NCBI GenBank assembly: GCA_016789955.1
Contig: JAEUPB010000093.1
Span: 1 to 44,853 of the forward strand
DNA from: Rubrivivax sp.
GTDB taxonomy: Bacteria > Pseudomonadota > Gammaproteobacteria > Burkholderiales > Burkholderiaceae_C
Reading direction: 5' to 3'
Length of the DNA: 44,853 bases
The position numbers were made by a program, and so were the translations under genes. Positions within the stretch are counted from its first letter, which is position 1, and every line of letters starts with the position of its first letter. Shown here in pieces: positions 11,301 to 18,355 of this stretch. The notes under the pieces are model-generated. The model was not told the origin of the DNA, made no database searches, and saw only the letters and a list, made by a program, of their open reading frames with translations.

Positions 11301-11887
11301 AGCTGCCGCTGGCCCGCGTGGAGAACCAGCCCTACATCCACTACCAGAAGGGCTCGCTCGTGATGTATCTGGCCAAGGACCTGATCGGCGAGGAGCAGGT
11401 CAACCGCGCGATGGCCCGGCTGCTGAAGGCGCACGCCTTCAAGGCGGCGCCGTACCCGAACACGCTGGACTTCCTGAAGCTGCTGCGCGAGGAAGCCGGC
11501 CCGGCCCACGACACGCTGATCACCGACCTCTTCGAACGCATCACGCTCTGGGATGCGAAGGCCACCGGCGCGAAGAGCGTGCAGCGCCCGGACGGGCGCT
11601 GGGAGACGACCTTCGAGGTCGAGGCCCGCAAGCTGCACGCCGACGGCCGCGGCAAGGAGACCGAGGCGCCGCTGGACGAGCCTTTCGATGTCGGCGCGTT
11701 CGCGGTCGAGCCGGGGCGCAAGGGCTACACCGCGCAGTCGGTGCTGGCCTTCGAGCGGCGGCCGATCAAGACCGGCAAGCAGACGGTGACGCTGGTCACC
11801 GCGACGAAGCCGGCCCGCGTGGGCGTGGATCCGTACAACAAGCGCATCGATCGCAACAGCGAGGACAACCTCACCAAGGTCGAGTGA
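8306..11887 (+). CDS. ABC-2 permease fused to M1-family aminopeptidase
   Basis: A 1,193-residue fusion. The first half contains two ABC-2-type membrane blocks (about residues 15-260 and 310-560) with many hydrophobic helices. The region after about residue 590 is an extracytoplasmic M1 (gluzincin) peptidase. Its zinc site is HEIAH: H933, H937 and the base E934, with the third ligand probably E957 in ESFAQYS. I count 19 residues between H937 and E957, where classic M1 enzymes have 18. The GxMEN motif of classic aminopeptidases is not obvious. It forms an operon with the preceding ATPase. Similar permease/peptidase fusions exist in many proteobacteria. Whether the peptidase processes the transported substrate is not known to me. 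Confidence 0.9.
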   Translation: MFASVAAFEWKFQVRSPVFWVGVLLFFLLAFGATTVDTIQIGSRGNVNVNSPYALLQTVGIMGIFAIFVVVAMVAGPVLRDDETGFAPILRSTRLGKGAYLGGRFAGALAAALLVLAAVPAAVAIGAQMPWLDAEKVGPFRPNDLVYAVFLYALPTLLVTGAGFFALATATRSMMWTYVGAVALLVLFTVSRIWLRDVQHDTLSALSDPFGVAALQIVTKYWTASDRNTLLPPMTGLLLANRLLWTGIAALLFAVAWRGFRFETRSRAGAASKAEPAEVSSAASAVPLPGALPAPRFGAATSRAQLLALARFDMAFVFRSPAFFVLLFIGVINGFGSSWYVGEWYGSHSVPVTRLMVQAMQGAFTFMPMLVAVYYGGELVWRDRERRVHEIIDATAAPDWAHVLPKMAAIALVLTATALVAVLTGMAVQLLKGWTQLEPLNYLLWWVVPTVVFALQLAVLSVFVQVLVPQKFIGWGVMLVWIVGAVAMAGAGLEHNLYNYAGTSPVPLSDMNGMARFWVGAGWFQLYWSACALLLAVLSHALWRRGAATALKARLAALPRRLAGTPGWIAAGAFAAWAGTGAWIYWNTNVLNRYVPQPKADEMLAAAERELLPFERLPQPTITAVTLDVQLHPREARAVTRGSYRIENRTAAPLEQVHVAWPERLKLDAFAIPGAVLEKDYVRYPYRIYRLQPPLQPGEVREATFTTTLEERGFTNGQPLTRLVANGSFVDNGEITPSFGIGRDALLKDRAKRRKHGLPADLRPPALEDESGRARTDFRPDSGWVTADITVATDADQTPIAPGTTVSDTVTGGRRTVRFRTDAPINHFFSIQSARYEVRREKVGDIDLAVYHHPGHDHNVERMLQAMKASLALFGEQFSPYQFKQARILEFPSYADFAQSFANTIPYSENLGFLMSPPEGDDKIDVVTYVTAHEIAHQWWGHQLVPSEQQGGTMLVESFAQYSALLVMERMYGKEQMRRFLKYELDRYLRRRGGEVVEELPLARVENQPYIHYQKGSLVMYLAKDLIGEEQVNRAMARLLKAHAFKAAPYPNTLDFLKLLREEAGPAHDTLITDLFERITLWDAKATGAKSVQRPDGRWETTFEVEARKLHADGRGKETEAPLDEPFDVGAFAVEPGRKGYTAQSVLAFERRPIKTGKQTVTLVTATKPARVGVDPYNKRIDRNSEDNLTKVE

Positions 11888-11940
11888 CCTCCGGACGCGA
11901 AAGTCGTCATCGCTCAGGAGGGGCGCACGGGCACGAAAGT

Positions 11941-12810
11941 CTAGGCGACCGGAACCGCATCCGCCGCCGCGGGTTCCCGGGCCGATTGCGCCGCACCCAT
12001 CGGCCGCTCGCGGGCCAGTGCCGCCTCCACCTGGTGCTGCAACTGGCGCGCGATCACCCGTCGCGTCTCCTCGTGCGGCCCGGGCCGTACGGGCAGCACG
12101 TGCATCCGCAGTTCCAGGCCCTCGGCGAACGCGAGCCGCCACAGGCTCTGCGCGAGCGTGATGTCGCCGGTGAACAGCACCGCCGGGCTCGTCGGAGCCG
12201 GCGCACACGGATCTGCCGGGTCGCTCGCTCCGAGCTCGACGTAGCGCAGCGCGACGGCCTGCACCGGCGCGCCGGCATCGATGGCCGCCTGCAGGAAGTT
12301 GCCGTGGAAGGGCAGCAGGCACTGCCCGTCGCTCACCACGCCTTCGGGGAACACGGCCACGGCGTCGCCCTCGCGCAGGGCCTGCGCGGCCGCCTGCACG
12401 GCGCGCCGCAGGTCACGCGGGCGCCGCCGCTGCAGGTAGATCGTGCCGGCGCTGCCCACCAGGCGACGCACGCAGCGCCAGTGCTGCAGCTCGGCCATCG
12501 CGACGAAGCGCGCCGCGGGGTCGTGGGCATGGATCGCCAGGATGTCCAGCCACGAGACATGGTTGGCGACGATGAGCCGCGGCCCGGCCCGCATGCGGCC
12601 GGTGCAGACCGCGCGGATGCCCAGCGACGAGAGCACGCCGCGCGCCCAGAGGCCGATCAGGCGCTGCCGCGTCGCCACGGTGCAGGCCGGGAACAGCAGC
12701 GTCACCGCCAGCCATCCCAGCACCACCACCGCAGCCACGCGCAGCAGGCGTACGGCTGCGTGCAGCCCTCGCCGCGCCGATCCCGCTGCGGTGGCCCGCA
12801 CGGTGGCCAT
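11941..12810 (-). CDS. olsA: Lysophospholipid/lyso-ornithine-lipid O-acyltransferase (PlsC family)
   Basis: A 289-residue membrane-associated acyltransferase of the PlsC family. A hydrophobic helix spans about residues 15-40. The catalytic NHVSWLD (the HxxxxD box) follows near residue 83, with VAVFPEGVVSDG (the FPEG box) near 150. In OlsBA systems this enzyme transfers the second acyl chain to lyso-ornithine lipid; other PlsC proteins make phosphatidic acid. The ATG shares its first base with the stop of the upstream acyltransferase gene (TGATG), so the two are translationally coupled. That coupling to an OlsB-like gene is why OlsA is preferred over a generic PlsC. The symbol is assigned by context. 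Confidence 0.75.
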   Translation of the reverse strand: MATVRATAAGSARRGLHAAVRLLRVAAVVVLGWLAVTLLFPACTVATRQRLIGLWARGVLSSLGIRAVCTGRMRAGPRLIVANHVSWLDILAIHAHDPAARFVAMAELQHWRCVRRLVGSAGTIYLQRRRPRDLRRAVQAAAQALREGDAVAVFPEGVVSDGQCLLPFHGNFLQAAIDAGAPVQAVALRYVELGASDPADPCAPAPTSPAVLFTGDITLAQSLWRLAFAEGLELRMHVLPVRPGPHEETRRVIARQLQHQVEAALARERPMGAAQSAREPAAADAVPVA

Positions 12811-13661
12811 CACGCGGGCGGTCCAGCCGCGTCCTCCGCGGTGCGTGGCTCCTGCACGAAGCGCGCGCGCCGGCGCTCCTCGGCCACGCCGCTGGCCTCG
12901 AGGTCCAGCCACGTGAGGAAGTCGATGGTGCCGAAGTCCCGGTCGATCGCCGGGGGCGCGCACACCTTGGCCCCGAGCGCGAGGTACGCGGTGAGCAGCC
13001 GCGGGATCTTCGGCGGTGCAGCCTCCGCGGCCAGCGAGCAGGCATGGGCCGGCCGCGGCACGGTCATCAACGCGGGCGGCGCGGCGTGCACCTGCAGGCG
13101 CCGCCAGGCCGCGGCGCCGACCCGTTCATCGAGCGACGTCAGCGAGCTGCAGCCCATCAGGTAGCGCGCCCCGCGCTGCGCGGCGTAGGCGGCGATGCCC
13201 CGCCACAGCAGGCTCAGCACGGCGTAGGAGCGATGCCCGGCATGCACGCAGGCCCGGCCCAGCTCCACGATCTGCGCCCGGTGCGGCTCGAGCGGCGAGA
13301 GGTCGAACTCGCGCTCGCTGTAGTAGCCCAGCCCTGCGCGGGCCATCGCCCCGGTTTGCAGCCGATAGGTACCGACCACCTGCCCGCCGGCCGTCTCGAA
13401 CACCAGCAGGTGATCGCAGACCGCATCGAGGTCATCGGCATCCCGCCGCGTGCCGTAGGACTGCAGCAGCCCTTCGCCCAGTTCGAGGTTGAAGACCTCG
13501 AAGCGCAGCCTCTGCGCGGCGGCCACTTCGTGGGCGCCGCAGGCGAGCCGCACGGCGTAGCCCGGCTGCTCGTGCGCTGCGCGCGCCTCGGGGCCTTGTG
13601 GCGCCCGCGGCGAGCTGCGGGTCGCCGCGGCGGCAGGCGGAAGCGTCGGGGCGATTTCCAT
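12810..13661 (-). CDS. olsB: GNAT-like N-acyltransferase, probable ornithine N-acyltransferase OlsB
   Basis: A 283-residue member of the hemolysin-like/OlsB acyltransferase family, which uses an acyl carrier protein thioester to N-acylate an amino acid, classically ornithine. The family pattern is visible as QRLRFEVFNLELGEGL near residue 50, a DDLDAVCDHLLVFE block, and VVGTYRL near residue 95. VELGRACVHAGHR follows near residue 130 and YLMGCSSL near 165. The first 35 residues are Ala/Pro-rich and probably disordered. GAGGA nine bases before the ATG supports the start. The PlsC-type gene follows with one-base overlap, the usual olsBA order. Substrate specificity for ornithine is inferred, not seen. 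Confidence 0.75.
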   Translation of the reverse strand: MEIAPTLPPAAAATRSSPRAPQGPEARAAHEQPGYAVRLACGAHEVAAAQRLRFEVFNLELGEGLLQSYGTRRDADDLDAVCDHLLVFETAGGQVVGTYRLQTGAMARAGLGYYSEREFDLSPLEPHRAQIVELGRACVHAGHRSYAVLSLLWRGIAAYAAQRGARYLMGCSSLTSLDERVGAAAWRRLQVHAAPPALMTVPRPAHACSLAAEAAPPKIPRLLTAYLALGAKVCAPPAIDRDFGTIDFLTWLDLEASGVAEERRRARFVQEPRTAEDAAGPPA

Positions 13662-13718
13662 GTCCGGGTCCTCGTGCAGCGGCCAGTCGATGCCTCTCTG
13701 GTCGCGCCAGCGTTGCCG

Positions 13719-13762
13719 GGCTTACAGCGCAAGCGCGCATCGATGGACTCTTGCTGTAAGCC
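13719..13762. promoter_or_regulatory. Inverted repeat in the olsB/hydrolase divergent promoter region
   Basis: GGCTTACAGC (13719-13728) is repeated as its exact complement GCTGTAAGCC (13753-13762) with 24 bases between. It lies in the 175-base gap between two divergent operons. The AT-richer arms stand out in this GC-rich sequence. A shared operator or a pair of promoter-proximal protein sites is the simplest reading. Confidence 0.45.
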
Positions 13763-13836
13763 GGCCCGGGCCACGGCGACAGAGGGTGACGCAGGCCCCC
13801 GACGGCGGACTGCACGCCCCTCGCCGTGGACTTCCG

Positions 13837-14715
13837 ATGAGCCTCTCCGCCACCACCACGCTGTCATCGCTGCCGCGCGACGAGACCGATCGGGCCGGCC
13901 GCCCCTCGATCTCACGCGCCCTTCCGGTGATCGCGGCCACGACGGGTTGGGCCCGGCCGCGCGGCCACCGCGCGGATCTGTCGGCCGTGCGCCGGCACAC
14001 CGTCGTCGGGCCGGCCGGCGTGCCGATCAGCCTGCTCGCGCGCAGCGGCCACGCACCGGTGGCCCGCCTCGTGCTGGTGCACGGCACGCCGGGGTCGGCA
14101 TCAGGGTGGGGCGGGTGGTTGGCCGATCCGTTCCCGGGCTTCCACACGGTGGCGGTCGACCGGCCGGGCCACGGCGCCAGCGGGCCCGCGCGGGCGGTCA
14201 CCGGCCTCGTGGAACAGGCCGACCTGATCGCCGGCGCCGTGCTGCCCGACGACGATTGCGCCAACGTGGTGGCCGGGCACTCGCTGGGTGGTGCCGTGGC
14301 CGCGTGCATCGCCGCGCGGCACGGCGAGCGGGTGCAGGCGCTGGTGCTGGTGGCGGCCGCGCTGGACCCTGCACTCGAGCGGGTGCACCCGCTGCAACGG
14401 CTGGCCCGGCGCGGGCCGCTGCGCGCCATGCTCCCGCGCAGCCTGCGGCATGCCAACGACGAACTGCTCGCGCTGCAGGCCGAACTCGTCGCGCTGGCTC
14501 CGCACCTGGCGCGCATCCGCTGCCCCGTGTTCGTCGTGCACGGCACCCACGATCGCCTGGTGCCGGTGGCCAACGTGGGCTACCTGCAGCGCCGGCTCGT
14601 CGGCGCGCCGGCCCTGGAGATCGACCTGCTGCGCGGGCAGGACCACTTCCTGCCGTGGAACGCCCGCGCGCAACTGCGCCGCGTGTTCGCTGCGGCCGGA
14701 GCCGCCGCGTGCTGA
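13837..14715 (+). CDS. Alpha/beta-fold hydrolase
   Basis: A 292-residue serine hydrolase. The nucleophile is S149 in GHSLGG, the acid is probably D239 in HGTHDRLVP and the base H270 in GQDHFLPW, a complete triad in the right order. The HGTPGS stretch near residue 85 forms the oxyanion region. About 50 residues precede the fold. They are Arg- and Thr-rich and lack a clear signal peptide, so a cytoplasmic location is likely. The ATG at 13837 is chosen because it begins just before the conserved part; no strong ribosome site is seen. It overlaps the DedA gene by seven bases and heads a three-gene operon divergent from olsBA. An ester or thioester lipid substrate would fit the context but is inference. 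Confidence 0.85.
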   Translation: MSLSATTTLSSLPRDETDRAGRPSISRALPVIAATTGWARPRGHRADLSAVRRHTVVGPAGVPISLLARSGHAPVARLVLVHGTPGSASGWGGWLADPFPGFHTVAVDRPGHGASGPARAVTGLVEQADLIAGAVLPDDDCANVVAGHSLGGAVAACIAARHGERVQALVLVAAALDPALERVHPLQRLARRGPLRAMLPRSLRHANDELLALQAELVALAPHLARIRCPVFVVHGTHDRLVPVANVGYLQRRLVGAPALEIDLLRGQDHFLPWNARAQLRRVFAAAGAAAC

Positions 14716-15347
14716 GCGCGCTGGCGAGCGGGGGTGCCTGGCAGGCCGCGCTCGACGGCATGGCCGAGCCCGGCGTGATCGCGCTGGTGCTCGCGCTGAC
14801 CACGCTGCTGGTCGAGGATCTGGCCATCGCGGCCGGCGCGGCGCTGGCCACGCAGGGCGCGGTGTCGTGGGAACTGGCGTTCGTGGCCGTCGGCGGCGGC
14901 ATCGCCGCGGGCGACCTCGGGCTCTACGCCCTCGGCATGGCGGCACGCCGCGTGCGATGGCTCGAGCGCCGCTACGGCGGTCCACGCCGGGAGGCGCTGC
15001 GCGAGCGGCTGACGCGGCACCTGCCCAGCGCGGTGCTGACGGCCCGCGTGGTGCCCGGGCTGCGCCTGCTCACCTACACCGCCGCCGGCTTCCTGCGCAT
15101 CGGGCTGCCGGCCTTCACGGCCTGGGTGCTGGTCGCGGTGGCGGCCTGGACCGGCGGTCTCTTCGCGCTCAGCAGCGCGCTGGGCCACGGGCTCTCGGCG
15201 AGCCTGGGCATCCCGCCTGCGCTCGCGGTGGCCTTGCCGGTGCTCGTGCTCGCCTTGTGCGTGCCGCTCGTGCGGCGCCTGTGGCTTGCGCGTCGGCGCC
15301 GCACCGACCCGATACCGACCACCCCGCCCGGAGCCTCCGTGTCATGA
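14709..15347 (+). CDS. DedA family membrane protein
   Basis: A 212-residue polytopic inner-membrane protein of the DedA/SNARE-associated superfamily. Some members move undecaprenyl phosphate or phospholipids across the membrane. Hydrophobic segments lie near residues 20-60, 65-90, 140-165 and 175-200. The conserved region LTARVVPGLRLLTYTAAGFLR carries the arginines and glycines typical of the DedA re-entrant loop. The GTG start overlaps the hydrolase gene by seven bases, and the stop overlaps the next ATG as ATGA, so all three genes are coupled. The lipid it handles is unknown. The neighbouring lipid acyltransferases make a lipid role likely. Confidence 0.85.
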   Translation: MLSALASGGAWQAALDGMAEPGVIALVLALTTLLVEDLAIAAGAALATQGAVSWELAFVAVGGGIAAGDLGLYALGMAARRVRWLERRYGGPRREALRERLTRHLPSAVLTARVVPGLRLLTYTAAGFLRIGLPAFTAWVLVAVAAWTGGLFALSSALGHGLSASLGIPPALAVALPVLVLALCVPLVRRLWLARRRRTDPIPTTPPGASVS

Positions 15348-16489
15348 ACACCGCCGTCGCCACCTTCGAACCAGCGGTCGCCCGCGTACCCGCGGCCGTG
15401 CGGCCGCACCAGGGCATGCCGCCGCTGGACGAGAGCGGGCCACCGCTGTCGTTCTTCGAGTTCTGGCCGATGTGGGCGTTCTATCCGCCGGTGATGGCCT
15501 ACGCTGCCTGGCTGATGCTGCGACATCGCGGCGTGCTGCTGCCCACCGCGGCCAACCCGTCGTTCCCGGGCGGCGGCTACTACGGCGAATCGAAGTCCGC
15601 GATCCTCGCGCTGGCCCGCAGGCACCTCGGCGATCGGGTGGCTCCCTACATCACCGTCGACCGGCACGGCGACGCGGCGGCACAGCTCACCGAGGCACTG
15701 CAGGCGCTGGCCGATGCCGGGCTGGTGCTGCCGGTGGTGGCCAAGCCCGACCTCGGCTGCCGCGGCGCCGGCGTGAAGCTCGTGCGCACCGCCGCGGACT
15801 TGGCCGCCTACCTCGGCGCCTTCCCGCAAGGCGCGCGCCTGGTGCTGCAGCGCCTCGTGCCGCACGAGGGCGAGGCCGGCGTCTTCTACTGCCGGCGACC
15901 GGGCGAGGCGCGCGGGCGCATCGTGTCGATCACGCTGAAGTACTTCCCGCACGTCACCGGCGACGGCGTGCGCACGCTGCGCGAGCTGATCCTCGCCGAC
16001 CCGCGCGCCGGCCGGCTGTCGCACCTGTACCTGCCGCGGCACGCGGCGCGCCTGCACAGCGTGCCGGCGGCGGGCGAGTCGGTGCGGCTGGCCTTCGCCG
16101 GCAGCCACAGCCGCGGCGCGATCTTCCGCAACGGCACGCACCTGGTGACGCCGGAGATGGAGGCGCGCTTCGACGCGATGGCGCACGCGCTGCCGGAGTT
16201 CCACTTCGGCCGCTTCGACCTCCGCTTCGCCGAGTTCGCGCAGCTGCAGCGCGGCGAGGGCTACACGATCGTCGAGATCAACGGCGCCGGCGCCGAGAGC
16301 ACGCACATCTGGGATCGCCGCACCACGTTGCTGCAGGCCTGGCGCGACCTGATGCGCCAGTACCGCTGGCTCTACGAGATCGGCGCGGCCAACCGTGCGC
16401 GCGGCCACGCGCCGATGTCGTGGGCCGAGTTCAGGGCGGCCTATCGGCGCGAGAAGGCGCTGACGCCGCTCTACCCGGCCACCGATTGA
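15344..16489 (+). CDS. ATP-grasp carboxylate-amine ligase-like protein
   Basis: A 381-residue protein with ATP-grasp features, so it may join a carboxylate to an amine through an acyl-phosphate. The phosphate-binding lysine is probably K134 in VAKPDLGCRGAGV, and the adenine-binding hinge is VLQRLVPHEGEAG near 170. Metal ligands are D292 in FGRFDLRF and E311 with N313 in IVEINGAG, matching the D-Ala-D-Ala ligase pattern. The first 60 residues include FFEFWPMWAFYPPVMAYAAW, an aromatic and probably membrane-associated stretch not found in ordinary ligases. The ATG overlaps the dedA stop (ATGA). Substrates are unknown. Linkage to DedA and olsBA suggests an aminoacyl or peptidyl modification of a lipid or envelope compound. 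Confidence 0.75.
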   Translation: MNTAVATFEPAVARVPAAVRPHQGMPPLDESGPPLSFFEFWPMWAFYPPVMAYAAWLMLRHRGVLLPTAANPSFPGGGYYGESKSAILALARRHLGDRVAPYITVDRHGDAAAQLTEALQALADAGLVLPVVAKPDLGCRGAGVKLVRTAADLAAYLGAFPQGARLVLQRLVPHEGEAGVFYCRRPGEARGRIVSITLKYFPHVTGDGVRTLRELILADPRAGRLSHLYLPRHAARLHSVPAAGESVRLAFAGSHSRGAIFRNGTHLVTPEMEARFDAMAHALPEFHFGRFDLRFAEFAQLQRGEGYTIVEINGAGAESTHIWDRRTTLLQAWRDLMRQYRWLYEIGAANRARGHAPMSWAEFRAAYRREKALTPLYPATD

Positions 16490-16560
16490 CGCGCGGGCCG
16501 ATGCGTCGCAGGACGTGCGGCGCGCCGTAAGGCACGGCGGTGTCGGCCGACTATCCCCTC

Positions 16561-17112
16561 ATGGACACCGCACTCACCCACGACCGCACGGCGGGGCGCC
16601 CCGGCACCGGGGCCGCGACGCGGCTGCTGGCCTTCAACGACGACGTGCTGGCGCAGGGCGCCGCACTCGCGGCGGCCCATGAAGCCGATGCCGCGGCGCC
16701 GTTCGAGCCGCTGGTCGGCCCGCACCTGCGCCATGTCATCGAGCACTACGAGGCCTTGCTGATGCGCGCCGGCGCGCACGAGGTCGACTACGACAGCCGC
16801 CCGCGGGACCGTGCGCTCGAGCACTCGCCGACGCTGGCCCGAGAACGGATCGCGGCCCTGCGCGCGGCGCTGCACGGCGGCGGCGCGGGCGACATCGACG
16901 ATCCGATCGTCGTGCACGCCCGCATCGGGCTCGAGGGCCAGTGGCCGCTGATCACGACCTCCACCGTCGGCCGCGAGCTGGTGTTTCTCGCCAGCCACGC
17001 GGTGCACCACTACGCCTTGCTGCGCGAGCACTGCGTGCGCCACGGGCTCGCGGTGTCCACGCACTTCGGCATCGCGCCTGCCACCGTGGCGCATGCGCGG
17101 CAGCGTCACTGA
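16561..17112 (+). CDS. DinB-like hypothetical protein
   Basis: A 183-residue soluble protein that resembles the DinB/YfiT four-helix metal-binding fold. The first candidate metal-binding helix is GPHLRHVIEHYEALL, near residue 53. The third helix is ELVFLASHAVHHYALLREH, near 140-158, whose HxxxH arrangement is typical. Family members include thiol-dependent transferases and many proteins of unknown function. The ATG at 16561 is chosen; a GTG at 16540 would add seven residues. It is in the same direction as the ATP-grasp gene, 71 bases after it, but there is no overlap, so co-transcription is uncertain. No specific function can be given. Confidence 0.6.
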   Translation: MDTALTHDRTAGRPGTGAATRLLAFNDDVLAQGAALAAAHEADAAAPFEPLVGPHLRHVIEHYEALLMRAGAHEVDYDSRPRDRALEHSPTLARERIAALRAALHGGGAGDIDDPIVVHARIGLEGQWPLITTSTVGRELVFLASHAVHHYALLREHCVRHGLAVSTHFGIAPATVAHARQRH

Positions 17113-17176
17113 CGCCACGTCGCGAACCAGGGTACGCCCCCCGAGTCTCCATCCTCACCACGACCGAGTCCGAGCC

Positions 17177-17662
17177 ATGATCCTTCGACACCTGAACGCA
17201 AGCCGCCGCACCGTGCTCGGCGGCATCGCCCTCTCCTTGCTGCCGCTGGCCGCGCGCGCGGCGCCGCCCGTCAACACGCTCAAGGGCGGCCTCTTCGGCG
17301 GCCGCGACGACACCGCGATCCTCGGCTACGACACCGTGGCCTATCACACCGACGGCCGGGCGGTGAAGGGCCAGGACGCGTACGTGCACGCGTGGATGGG
17401 CGCGCGCTGGAAGTTCGCCTCGCAGGCCCATCTGGATCTCTTCAAGGCCGCGCCGGAGAAGTACGCGCCGCAGTACGGCGGCTACTGCGCCTACGGCGTC
17501 TCGCAGGGCTATCTCGTGAAGGTCGAGCCCGACCAGTTCAAGCTGATCGACGGCAAGCTCTACCTGAACTACGACGCCAGCGTGCAGAAGAAGTGGCTGG
17601 AGGATCCGGCCGGCTACATCCGCCGCGCCGACGCCGCGTTCAGCGGCCTGCTCAAGCCGTGA
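17177..17662 (+). CDS. Tat-exported YHS domain protein
   Basis: A 161-residue exported protein. The N-terminus has a twin-arginine signal (SRRTVLGG followed by a hydrophobic stretch and an ARA cleavage site near residue 30). The mature part holds a YHS domain, seen in ILGYDTVAYHTDG, WKFASQAHLDLFKAAPEKYA and QYGGYCAYGVSQG. YHS domains occur in metal-handling proteins, and Tat export suggests folding or cofactor loading in the cytoplasm. The ATG at 17177 is chosen because the Tat motif begins about 10 residues after it. It is followed after ten bases by a DoxX-like membrane protein, so the two may act together. The metal is not known. Confidence 0.85.
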   Translation: MILRHLNASRRTVLGGIALSLLPLAARAAPPVNTLKGGLFGGRDDTAILGYDTVAYHTDGRAVKGQDAYVHAWMGARWKFASQAHLDLFKAAPEKYAPQYGGYCAYGVSQGYLVKVEPDQFKLIDGKLYLNYDASVQKKWLEDPAGYIRRADAAFSGLLKP

Positions 17663-17672
17663 GGAGACGCCC

Positions 17673-18179
17673 GTGAACGCACTGCGCAGGCATGGCCACT
17701 GGATCCCGACGCTCTACGTCGGGTTCGTCTTCATCCAGTCGCTGTTCTTCAAGTTCACCGGCTCGCCGGAGACGGTCTACATCTTCGAGACCAAGCTCGA
17801 CGCCTGGGCGGCCACGCTGGGGCTTCCCGGCGTGTTCGCCCCGGGCGGGATCTTCTCGGCACGCGTGGTCGGCAGCGCGGAGCTGGTCGCTTCGGTGCTG
17901 CTGCTGGCGGGGGCCGCGCGCCTCTCGTGGCGTCCGCTGCAGGTGCTGGGTGCGGCGCTGGGTCTGGCGGTGATCAGCGGGGCGATCTTCTTCCACCTGT
18001 TCACGCCGCTGGGCGTGGCCGTGGTCAACACCGACGGCAGCACCGACGGCGGCGAGCTGTTCGCACTGGCCTGCGGCGTGTGGGCGGCCTGCGCGCTGCT
18101 GCTGTGGCTGCGGCGCGAGGTGTGGCTGCCGTGGCTCGGGGTGCGCAGCCGCGGGGAACATCTGATCTCGTTGCGTTGA
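17673..18179 (+). CDS. DoxX-like four-helix membrane protein
   Basis: A 168-residue integral membrane protein with about four hydrophobic segments (near residues 12-30, 62-84, 90-112 and 125-145). The size and layout resemble the DoxX/DUF-type four-helix family, but I cannot identify a diagnostic motif, so the family name is tentative. The GTG start has GAGGAG about eight bases upstream and lies ten bases after the YHS gene, which indicates an operon. DoxX-type proteins are often linked to redox or sulfur enzymes. Here the partner is the Tat-exported YHS protein. Confidence 0.65.
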   Translation: MNALRRHGHWIPTLYVGFVFIQSLFFKFTGSPETVYIFETKLDAWAATLGLPGVFAPGGIFSARVVGSAELVASVLLLAGAARLSWRPLQVLGAALGLAVISGAIFFHLFTPLGVAVVNTDGSTDGGELFALACGVWAACALLLWLRREVWLPWLGVRSRGEHLISLR

Positions 18180-18281
18180 ATCGACGGGTTTCCCCTGGAC
18201 CGGACGGGCGGTTGCGACACGTCCCGGTCGAATGCGCGGCCGTCGGTGGACGCCGCCCAGACCCCGCGGTTCCGTGCGAGA

Positions 18282-18298
18282 GGTCATCGGCAATGACC
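18282..18298. repeat. Short dyad between convergent genes
   Basis: GGTCATCGGCAATGACC has six-base arms around a five-base loop. It lies in the 176-base gap between the convergent DoxX-like and giant kinase genes. No uridine run follows on either strand, so it may be a weak terminator, an operator or chance. The rest of the gap shows only an imperfect GACCGGAC/GTCCCGGTC pairing near 18198-18229. Confidence 0.25.
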
Positions 18299-18355
18299 GA
18301 CTCGCCGGCGACGTCGTGAGGGTGCTGCGCAGAGCAGGTCCCCGACCGACACCGG

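Noticed and set aside
11898-11941. Direct repeat CGAAAGTC between the peptidase fusion and olsA
   Set aside because: Two eight-base copies 36 bases apart in a short gap carry too little information to call a feature.
6880-13164. A very long open frame on the plus strand (about 2,094 codons) and a 1,620-codon frame on the minus strand at 7460-12322
   Set aside because: They run through rtcB, the ABC ATPase, the peptidase fusion and olsA in other frames. Their translations are Arg/Ala/Pro- or His/Gln-rich with no domain. Such frames are expected where stop codons are rare because of high GC.
14288-15343. An N-terminal extension of the ATP-grasp protein in frame through the hydrolase and DedA genes
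   Set aside because: The extension is low-complexity and overlaps two convincing genes. The ATGA overlap at 15344 gives a natural start.
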